DNA of 64,000 bases from an uncultured Kiritimatiellota bacterium (GTDB taxonomy: Bacteria; Verrucomicrobiota; Kiritimatiellia; RFP12; DVOR01): positions 62,001 through 126,000 of the forward strand of contig CALXSF010000002.1 of NCBI GenBank assembly GCA_944391055.1, given 5' to 3'. Below, piece by piece: positions 58,054 to 64,000 of this stretch. Position numbers and translations under genes: made by a program. The notes below the pieces were generated by a model. That model was given only the letters and a program-made list of their open reading frames with translations. It was not told the DNA's origin and did no database searches. The first letter of the stretch is position 1, and each line of letters begins with the position of its first letter.

Positions 58054-59049
58054 TCAGGGCTTGACCGCCTTGGCCAGGAAGTGCGGCATGGGCGGCGGCA
58101 CGGGCGCGCAGGTGAACCCGACGAGCCCGGCGGCCTCGCACCAGCCCCGGAGCTCGGCGTCGCTGAAGACCCACCCGTTCTGCGCGGTGAGGGCCATGTT
58201 GATGGCGAAGAGGGCGGAGAAGGGCGGGGTGGTGCGGTCGGGGCCGGTCATCATGTCAAGCACGCAAAGCTGCCCGCCGGGGCGGAGGGCCGCGGCGGCG
58301 CGGCGGAGGATGCCGAGGATGGCCTCGGGGCTTTCCTGGTGGAGGCAGCCGAAGAGCGTGACGGCGTCGTAGGCCTCGGCGGGCCAGACGTCGGTGTGGT
58401 AGTCGCCGGCGTGGCAACGGATCCGGTCGGCGCACGGCGCGGTGATCTCGCGGGCGACGGCGGCGATGGCGGGCAGGTCATAGGTGTCGCAGGTGAGGTC
58501 GGGGTCGGCCTGCGCCATGAGCAGGGCGTAGGTGCCGGGGCCGCCGGCGAGGTCGAGGACGCGCGCGCCCTTGGGCAGGCCGAGCATCGGGACGATGGCG
58601 CGGCCGATGCCAAGGGCTCGGCCATGCATGGCCAAGGCGAAGCGGCGCGTGCGCGCGGGGTCGTCGCCGAGGTGGAGGGCGGGCGGCTCGACGGGCCGCC
58701 CGGTGCGGGCGAGCTGGGCCAGGCGGCCCCAAGCGGGGTAGACGTCGCGGTTGTAGGCGATGGCCTGGGTGAGGTCATGCGGGGCGCCGCGCACCAGCGA
58801 GGCGGCCGCGGCGGGGGTGAGCGCATAGCGCCCCCCGTCCTTGGCAAGGAGACCGACGGCGACGGCGCCGTCGAGCAGCAACCGGAGCCCGCGCGGGTCG
58901 AGGCCCCGGGCTTGGGCAAGGGCCTCCGCGGTGGGGTCGTCGGCCTGGGCGATGGCGGTGAAGAGGTCAAGCTCCAGCGTGGCGAAGAGGACGGATGAGC
59001 CATAGAAGGCGCTGGCGAGCGAGACGATCTCGGGGATGTTCAGGGGCAT
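58054..59049 (-). CDS. SAM-dependent O-methyltransferase (family 2 type)
   Basis: The 331-residue product has an N-terminal winged-helix-like dimerisation domain (PEIVSLASAFYGSSVLFATL). The SAM fold follows with VLDLAGGPGTYALLMAQ, DLPAIAAVA, and FGCLHQESPEAILGILRRAA, where the His before Glu is a plausible general base. CVLDMMTGPDRTTPP and the closing helix end the fold. Relatives methylate small hydroxy compounds such as carotenoid precursors or phenolics; the substrate is unknown. It overlaps the upstream methyltransferase gene by 10 nt, so the two are coupled. Confidence 0.8.
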   Translation of the reverse strand: MPLNIPEIVSLASAFYGSSVLFATLELDLFTAIAQADDPTAEALAQARGLDPRGLRLLLDGAVAVGLLAKDGGRYALTPAAAASLVRGAPHDLTQAIAYNRDVYPAWGRLAQLARTGRPVEPPALHLGDDPARTRRFALAMHGRALGIGRAIVPMLGLPKGARVLDLAGGPGTYALLMAQADPDLTCDTYDLPAIAAVAREITAPCADRIRCHAGDYHTDVWPAEAYDAVTLFGCLHQESPEAILGILRRAAAALRPGGQLCVLDMMTGPDRTTPPFSALFAINMALTAQNGWVFSDAELRGWCEAAGLVGFTCAPVPPPMPHFLAKAVKP

Positions 59050-60236
59050 GGGCACACCTTTCGGCCACGGGCGGCGAGGAGCACCGAATAACCGCGGCGG
59101 GGGAAGACGTTGAGCAACGCGAAGCCGTTGGCCTCCAGCAGCTCCTGCGGCTTGGACGGACGCTTGCAGACGAAGGCGATGAGCCCATCGCGCCGGAGCA
59201 GCCGGGCGGCGGTCCGGACGAACGCCTCGGCGATGCGCCAGTCGCCGAAGTAGGGCGGGTTGGCAAGGAGCAGGTCGTAGGCCCCCGCGTCGCCGAGGCC
59301 CTCGGCGGAGAAGAGGACGCGCGCCTCGTGGGGGTGCAGGCGGAGGTTCTCGTCCACGCTGTCGCGGGCGGAGGCGTCGGAGTCCTGGTAATCGACGCGG
59401 AGCCGCTTCTCGGGGAAGGCGGTGGCCAGGAGGATGCCGACCATGCCGCAGCCGCAGCCCAGATCCATCACGCGGTCGCCGGGGTCGAAGGCCACCTGCT
59501 CGGCGACGACCTCCGCCAGGGCCAGTCCCCCCATGTCGGCGCGGCGGTGGCAGAAGCACCCCGGCCAGGTGGCGAGCGTGATGGGCGCGTGGCCCTTGAG
59601 GGAGACCGTGAACTCGGCGCGGTGGTTGGGGAGTGCGCCGCTGGGCAGGGGGCGGGCCACCGTGCCCATGAGAAGGGTGACGGGGCCCTCGCGGCGGAGG
59701 GTGATTTTGTCGCAGGCCTTCCGGAAACGCGCCAGGAAGGTGGGGTTGAGCGCGTCGGCGGCGACGATGAGGCGCCGGCGGGGCGGGGTCGGGTCGCAGA
59801 GCAATTGCTCCAGCACAAAGAGGTCGCGCTCGGCCGTGCCGTCGCCCTTGGAAAGCTGCCAGAAGGCGACGTCGTCGCAGTCGAGCGCCCGGATGTCGAG
59901 GGTGGTGGAGACGGCGAAGGCGTTGGGCGCGGCGTTCTCGGCGAGGGTGGCGCCGTTCTCGGCGAGGTTGCGGCGGAGCGTGGCCTCGGCGTGCGCGTCG
60001 AAGGTGTGCAGGGTCAGCCCGCCGCCGCCCCAGCCCCGGAGCCGGGCCGCCAGCGCCAAGGCCCCCGTGCGGCCGCCGAGGAAGAGGGGCCGATCGGCGG
60101 GCGGCAGGGTCGGGAGGAGCGCGAGGAGGGCGGCCTCGGTGGGGTTGAGGCCGCTCCGGGAGACCACGCGCAGGCCGCGCTCCCAGAAGAGCTCCTTGCG
60201 CGCGTGCGGGTGGCGGGTGAGGGAAATCGTCAGCAT
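59040..60236 (-). CDS. RlmG/RsmC-type 16S/23S rRNA (guanine-N2)-methyltransferase-like protein
   Basis: The 398-residue product has a degenerate N-terminal methyltransferase half (about 1-190) and a catalytic C-terminal half, as in RlmG and RsmC. VMDLGCGCGMVGILLA is the SAM loop and LLLANPPYFGDW contains the NPPY catalytic motif. It probably methylates N2 of a guanosine in rRNA. The ATG is 7 nt after an extended -10 element, so it should be leaderless. The O-methyltransferase gene follows with an overlap of 10 nt. Confidence 0.82.
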   Translation of the reverse strand: MLTISLTRHPHARKELFWERGLRVVSRSGLNPTEAALLALLPTLPPADRPLFLGGRTGALALAARLRGWGGGGLTLHTFDAHAEATLRRNLAENGATLAENAAPNAFAVSTTLDIRALDCDDVAFWQLSKGDGTAERDLFVLEQLLCDPTPPRRRLIVAADALNPTFLARFRKACDKITLRREGPVTLLMGTVARPLPSGALPNHRAEFTVSLKGHAPITLATWPGCFCHRRADMGGLALAEVVAEQVAFDPGDRVMDLGCGCGMVGILLATAFPEKRLRVDYQDSDASARDSVDENLRLHPHEARVLFSAEGLGDAGAYDLLLANPPYFGDWRIAEAFVRTAARLLRRDGLIAFVCKRPSKPQELLEANGFALLNVFPRRGYSVLLAARGRKVCPCP

Positions 60237-60243
60237 AACCACC

Positions 60244-60252
60244 AGTGTAGCA
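60244..60252 (-). promoter_or_regulatory. Extended -10 promoter of the RlmG/RsmC-type gene, predicted leaderless
   Basis: On the minus strand TGC TACACT (context GATTGTGCTACACT) ends 7 nt before the ATG at 60236. Confidence 0.7.
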
Positions 60253-60271
60253 CAATCCCCCTTGGGCGGGG

Positions 60272-61417
60272 TCAGACGGAGAAGGCGAAGCCGTCCAAAT
60301 CGTCGACGGCGGGGGGCGGCTCGTCGGTGAAGCGCAGGTCGGCGGCGCGCTGGATGGCGCCGTTGGCGACGCGGCGGCGGCGGTCGGTGGGGCCGTCCAG
60401 CCACGCGCAGTCGCCGCGCTGGCGGCCAAGGAGGGCGTGGCGGCGCGCGGCGGGCAGCGCGGCGGCGGGGAGTTCCAGGCGCGCCGACGTGCCGTCGCCC
60501 AGGCAGGCGCGGCAGGCGAGCACGCCCTTGCCCTTGTCCATCGGGCCGGTCATGCGGAGGAACTCGGGGTCGCCGAAGCCATCGGCCTGCGGGCCGCCGG
60601 GGCGCCCAAGGGCAAGCAGGGCGTAGCGCACGTCGCTGACGGTGCGGCGGAGGCGGCGGCAGAGCAGGGTCATCGGGCGGCCGGGACGGAAGCGGCGGAC
60701 GTCGTGGCAGACGCCGTCGCGCGCGGGGATCAGGGGGCAGGGGCCGCCGTGCGGGCAGGGCGCGTAGACGGGGAGCTCGGGCAGCGCCTGGCGGAGGGCA
60801 TGGAGGCGCGGCGCGGCGGCGCGGTCGGCGGGCTCCAGCAGCAGGACGAAGGCGGGCGCGTCCTCGGCGAGGGCGGCGGCCCAGCGGCGGAGCGCCGCCA
60901 CGGCCTCCTCGGGCGCGGGGAAGGCCTCGTTGAAGGCGAAGGAGGCGAGGATGAGGTCGAAGCGGCCTTGGGGCGCGTAGGCGCGCAGGTCGCCGCGCCA
61001 GGTCGTCGCGCCGGGGAGCAGCTCGGCGGCGGCGCGGAGGGCGGCCTCGGACCAGTCCACGCAGGTGACGTCCGCGCGGGGCAGGAGGTCGCGGGCGGCG
61101 AGCGCGGCGGAGCCAAGGCCGCACCCGAGGTCGAGCACGCGCAGGGGACGGTCGGGGAAGGGCGGCAGACGGGCCAGGATGCCCTCCAGCGCGGCGCGGG
61201 CGCGGGCATAGGTCTGGGGGGCGAAGACCAGGGCGTAGGCGGTGAGGGCGTCGGGGTCGTCGAGGTAGGCGGCGAAGGCCTCGGGGCGCGCGTCGGTGAA
61301 GGCGGCGGAGAGGCGGGCCGTGGCGGGTTCGAGGCGGCGGAGGTCGCGCAGCGGGCAGCGGGCGAGGCCCCAGGCCTCCAGCGCGGCGATGCCGGGGGGC
61401 GGGTCAGAGGGTGTCAT
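60272..61417 (-). CDS. Rsm22/METTL17-like small-subunit ribosome-associated methyltransferase
   Basis: The 381-residue product has a Rossmann methyltransferase fold (VLDLGCGLGSAALAARDLLP) and the Rsm22 family Cys region: CPHGGPCPL at Cys221 and Cys227, then DGVCHDVRRFRPGR with Cys237. These cysteines hold an Fe-S or zinc site in the mitochondrial relatives. Rsm22/METTL17 helps assemble the small ribosomal subunit; the bacterial role is inferred. The start at 61417 is 14 nt inside the dnaG end, giving coupled translation. Its C-terminal 120 residues (LACRACLGDGTSARLELP) are typical of the family's OB-like tail. Confidence 0.78.
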   Translation of the reverse strand: MTPSDPPPGIAALEAWGLARCPLRDLRRLEPATARLSAAFTDARPEAFAAYLDDPDALTAYALVFAPQTYARARAALEGILARLPPFPDRPLRVLDLGCGLGSAALAARDLLPRADVTCVDWSEAALRAAAELLPGATTWRGDLRAYAPQGRFDLILASFAFNEAFPAPEEAVAALRRWAAALAEDAPAFVLLLEPADRAAAPRLHALRQALPELPVYAPCPHGGPCPLIPARDGVCHDVRRFRPGRPMTLLCRRLRRTVSDVRYALLALGRPGGPQADGFGDPEFLRMTGPMDKGKGVLACRACLGDGTSARLELPAAALPAARRHALLGRQRGDCAWLDGPTDRRRRVANGAIQRAADLRFTDEPPPAVDDLDGFAFSV

Positions 61418-63488
61418 AAAGGTCTCCGTCGTCGTCGGGCGCAGGCTCCCAGTCCGGCAAGGGGCTCGCCGGGGGCTCGGGGGCCGCCTCGGCGGCCTTG
61501 GGGGGCGTCCGCGCGGGTTCGGCCTCGACGGGGCGGGGCGCGGCGAGGGTGGGGTTGAGCGCGTCCATGAAGGGGGCGGCGGCCTCCCAGGGGAGCGCCT
61601 GGAGGCGTTTGCGCGACTGCGTGAGCGTGAAGGCCTCCACGGAATCGGGGTCCGCCGCGCGCGCCCGCCGTCCGTACTCACGCAGCCAGTAGGCGCGCAC
61701 GAGGTCGCGGGCGTAGACGAGGGGGGTGATCTCCTCGCCGCCGGCGGCGATGCGGTCGGGCGCGGCGAAAAGGTGCGCCAGGAAGGCGTTGAGCTCGGCG
61801 TCGTCCTTGGGCGGGGAGAGGTTGGGCGCGCCGGCGAGCGAGGCCGCCACCGCCAGCTCGTAGAGTTTGGCGGCGAAGGGGTTGTGGACGAAGGCGGGGG
61901 GCAGGTGGCGCACCAGGCAGTCCATGACCTCCCGTTCGTGGAAGTGGTGCGCCAGGAGTTCGCAAAGCGCGCCGGCCAAGTTGTTCGAGGCCTCCAGCTC
62001 CGCCAAGGGCGGCGCGGCGGGCGGTTCGGCGAAGTCCTCGGGGTAGAAGGCGTCGGGGGCGTCGGCCACCCACTCCTCCTCGGGCGGCGGGGCCTCCTCG
62101 GGGGCGGGGATGGGGGTCGGGCCGGCGGGCGGTTCCTGGCGGGCGCGGAACTCGGCGCGCCGGCGCTCGGCCTCCGCGGCGTCGGCGCGGAGGGTCTCGA
62201 GGTCGCTGTTCAGGGTGGCGACGGGGAGGCGGAGGGCGTCGGCGGCGTCTTGGAGGAAGCGGGCGGTGAGGACGGGCTCGGGGCAGTCGAGCACGGTGGC
62301 GACGGCGGCCTTGGCGATGCGCATGGTGGCGTCCATCGCGTCGGGGGCGGCCTCCCGCTCGCGGAGGCGGCGGACCAGGTAGGGCGCGGGGTCCTCGGCG
62401 GCGTCGAGGCAGGCGCGGAAGGCCTCGGCGCCTTGGCCGCGCAGGAGGGAATCGGGGTCCTCGCCGGGGGGGAGGGAGACGATGCGCACGGGCATCCCCG
62501 CGGCCAGGAAGAGGCCCATCGTGCGGAGGGCGGCCTTGACGCCCGCCCCGTCGCCGTCGAAGACGAGGTCGGCGGCGTCGGCGCAGCGGCGGAGGAGGGC
62601 GACGTGGTCGGCGGTGAAGGCGGTGCCCTGCGAGGCGACGGCGGTGGGGAAGCCGCAGAGATGGCAGCGGATGACGTCGACCTGGCCTTCGCAGACGATG
62701 GCGCGGCGGGGGGTGGCCTTGGCGATGTTGGGGCGCGCGAGGTGGTAGGCATAGAGCGTCTGGGCCTTCTTGAAGACGTCGGTCTCGGGGCTGTTGACAT
62801 ACTTGCCGGTGTGCTTGGCCTCGCGCAGGAGGCGGCAGGAGAAGGCGATGACGCGGCCCTGCGGGTCGCAGATGGGGAAGGTGAGGCGGCCGTGGAAGCG
62901 GTCGTAGTAGCCGTCGCCGGCGCGGCGGGGCGGGGCGAGGACGCCGGCGGCGACGAGTTCGTCCGGGGCGAAGCCGTGGCGCCGGGCCCACTCCAGGAGC
63001 GCGCCGCGGATCTCGGGCGCGTACCCGAGGCCGAAACGTTCGGCGGCCTCGCCCCAAAGGTCGCGGCTTTGCAGGTAGGCCCGGGCCTCCTGCGCGGCGG
63101 GGGTCTTCGCGAGGCAGCGTTGGTAGAAGGCCGCGAGCTCTTGGTTGATCTGGTAGAGGCGGGCGCGGAGCTTGGCCTGCGGGTCGTAACGGTCGGCGAT
63201 CGGCACGCCCGCGCGCTCGGCCAGTTTGCGCGCCGCGTCCAAAAAGGGCAGGCCCTCCATCTTCTGGACGAAGGTGATGGCGTCGCCGCCCTCGCCGCAG
63301 CCGAAGCATTTGTAGAACCCCTTGTCGGCGTTCACGACGAAGGAGGGGGTCTTCTCCTTGTGGAAGGGGCAGCAGGCCTTGGCGTTGGCGCCCATGCGGC
63401 GCAGGCTGACGCCATACTCCTCGATGAGGTCGGCCAGGTTGATGCGCGCCTTGATCTCCGCCAAGACGTTGGCGTCAATCCCGGGCAT
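61404..63488 (-). CDS. dnaG: DNA primase DnaG
   Basis: The 694-residue product has the N-terminal CHC2 zinc finger (CCPFHKEKTPSF, then YKCFGCGEGGDAITFVQ). The RNA polymerase-like core has EGQVDVI and the TOPRIM DGDGAG, and the C-terminal region is a helicase-binding domain. It makes RNA primers for replication. A Pro/Glu-rich linker (about 430-490) and a long acidic Pro tail make it longer than E. coli DnaG (581). It overlaps cvpA and the rsm22-like gene by 14 nt each, forming a tight three-gene operon. Confidence 0.96.
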   Translation of the reverse strand: MPGIDANVLAEIKARINLADLIEEYGVSLRRMGANAKACCPFHKEKTPSFVVNADKGFYKCFGCGEGGDAITFVQKMEGLPFLDAARKLAERAGVPIADRYDPQAKLRARLYQINQELAAFYQRCLAKTPAAQEARAYLQSRDLWGEAAERFGLGYAPEIRGALLEWARRHGFAPDELVAAGVLAPPRRAGDGYYDRFHGRLTFPICDPQGRVIAFSCRLLREAKHTGKYVNSPETDVFKKAQTLYAYHLARPNIAKATPRRAIVCEGQVDVIRCHLCGFPTAVASQGTAFTADHVALLRRCADAADLVFDGDGAGVKAALRTMGLFLAAGMPVRIVSLPPGEDPDSLLRGQGAEAFRACLDAAEDPAPYLVRRLREREAAPDAMDATMRIAKAAVATVLDCPEPVLTARFLQDAADALRLPVATLNSDLETLRADAAEAERRRAEFRARQEPPAGPTPIPAPEEAPPPEEEWVADAPDAFYPEDFAEPPAAPPLAELEASNNLAGALCELLAHHFHEREVMDCLVRHLPPAFVHNPFAAKLYELAVAASLAGAPNLSPPKDDAELNAFLAHLFAAPDRIAAGGEEITPLVYARDLVRAYWLREYGRRARAADPDSVEAFTLTQSRKRLQALPWEAAAPFMDALNPTLAAPRPVEAEPARTPPKAAEAAPEPPASPLPDWEPAPDDDGDLYDTL

Positions 63489-63978
63489 CGGCGTCCTCCG
63501 CGTCCGGGATGCCCGCGGCGGTCAGGCGATCGGCCCAGAAGCGGCCGGCCGCGGCGGCCACGGGGTTCTTGTCCCGGGCGTCGAGGAGGCCGGCCATGCG
63601 CTCGCGCGTCACCTCGGCGACGCCGGCGGCGACGCTGACGATGAGGATGGCCTTGGCCGCGCCGATGGCCGCGCCCAGGATGCCGTCGAAGGGCTGCGGC
63701 AGGATAAGCCGCACCATCCCCTTGACAAGCCGCGCCACGACGAAGAACGCCACGCCGCCGACCACCACGATGCCCAAGGCCGCGTAAAAAACCGCCGCGC
63801 CGGGCTCCACGCTCAGCCGCGCCACCGCCGCGTGCAACGGCGCGTAGCCGAACCACAGCACGCCGCCGCAGGCCACCAGCCCGACCAGCGGCGCCAATTC
63901 GCCGGAGAGGCCGCGCCAAGCGCCCCGCAGGACAAAAATGAGGGTGAAGACGGCGACGCCCGCGGTCAGCGTGTCCAT
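63475..63978 (-). CDS. cvpA: CvpA family membrane protein
   Basis: The 167-residue product has four predicted membrane helices and the CvpA pattern: VFTLIFVLRGAWRGLSGELA at the N-terminus, where the RGxxRGxxGE segment is diagnostic, and LILPQPFDGILGAAIGAAKA (20 residues) after the third helix, matching the family's DRxLGxxxG. CvpA is linked to purine-dependent growth and colicin V export in E. coli, and to envelope integrity. The last 40 residues are hydrophilic. It is the first visible gene of the dnaG operon; its promoter lies at or beyond the window edge. Confidence 0.85.
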   Translation of the reverse strand: MDTLTAGVAVFTLIFVLRGAWRGLSGELAPLVGLVACGGVLWFGYAPLHAAVARLSVEPGAAVFYAALGIVVVGGVAFFVVARLVKGMVRLILPQPFDGILGAAIGAAKAILIVSVAAGVAEVTRERMAGLLDARDKNPVAAAAGRFWADRLTAAGIPDAEDADARD

Positions 63979-64000
63979 GAAGCGGCCCCCCTCACAACGC

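Noticed and set aside
1..64000. CRISPR arrays, insertion sequences, prophage or integrase genes
   Set aside because: I found no regularly spaced repeats, transposase motifs, terminal inverted repeats with target duplications or integrase signatures.

Overview
The window is about 70% G+C and reads as chromosomal DNA of a Gram-negative bacterium of the PVC superphylum, most likely an anaerobic, glycan-degrading Verrucomicrobiota/Kiritimatiellota-type organism. This placement is inferred from gene content: lipid A synthesis (lpxB), an RND efflux operon, a PEP-CTERM-sorted exported protein, an S1 sulfatase, a cytochrome/SUMF1 multidomain protein of a kind common in PVC bacteria, and a GGGtGRT/NifU-like pair seen in anaerobes. 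No phage, insertion sequence, plasmid or CRISPR feature was found.

Layout. 1-6.3 kb: 5' part of rlmB (minus), a structured 376-nt intergenic region, a PEP-CTERM protein, a Lys/Ala/Pro-tailed CBM48-like protein, a YhcH-type protein, nadK, an alpha/beta hydrolase and a HAD-radical SAM fusion. 6.4-12.7 kb (minus): gltA, a sugar-nucleotide-type epimerase, tsaB, a MATE exporter, a citrate-type permease and a decayed SGNH gene. 12.8-15.6 kb: a C10-family peptidase, a metallo-beta-lactamase-fold hydrolase and tRNA-Thr(UGU). 15.6-17.4 kb (minus): NifU-like protein and GGGtGRT protein. 17.5-27.6 kb (plus): sulfatase-trmB-amidohydrolase, then ackA-glycosyltransferase-tadA-oligopeptide-binding protein-parC. 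27.6-36.2 kb (minus): an alkyladenine DNA glycosylase, a 1208-residue NPCBM/cytochrome/SUMF1 protein, a GH36 alpha-galactosidase and a GH20 hexosaminidase. 36.4-43.1 kb: TetR regulator with a complete tripartite RND pump. 43.2-46.3 kb: cystatin-like lipoprotein, exonuclease, acyltransferase, esterase. 46.4-49.5 kb (minus): tandem NahK-like kinases and nagB. 49.6-51.8 kb (minus): two oligopeptide ABC permeases. 51.9-58 kb: YraN, a 28-residue COX24/mS38-like protein, hisG, a lipoprotein, lpxB and a GH3 glucosidase. 58-64 kb (minus): cvpA-dnaG-rsm22-type gene, then an RlmG/RsmC-type and an O-methyltransferase.

How the genes fit together. GH20, GH36, GH3 and the sulfatase could release amino sugars and hexoses from host or plant glycans. 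The two NahK-like kinases and NagB would channel N-acetylhexosamine or glucosamine phosphates into glycolysis, and AckA makes ATP and acetate. Translation and replication genes (trmB, tadA, tsaB, rlmB, rsm22, dnaG, parC) are scattered among metabolic genes in tightly overlapping operons.

The most striking signal is regulatory. Eleven genes carry an extended -10 element of the form TGTGCTAnnnT (or a near variant) ending only 6-9 nt before the start codon, with no ribosome-binding site possible. This predicts leaderless mRNAs. The same element also drives several leadered genes and the tRNA.
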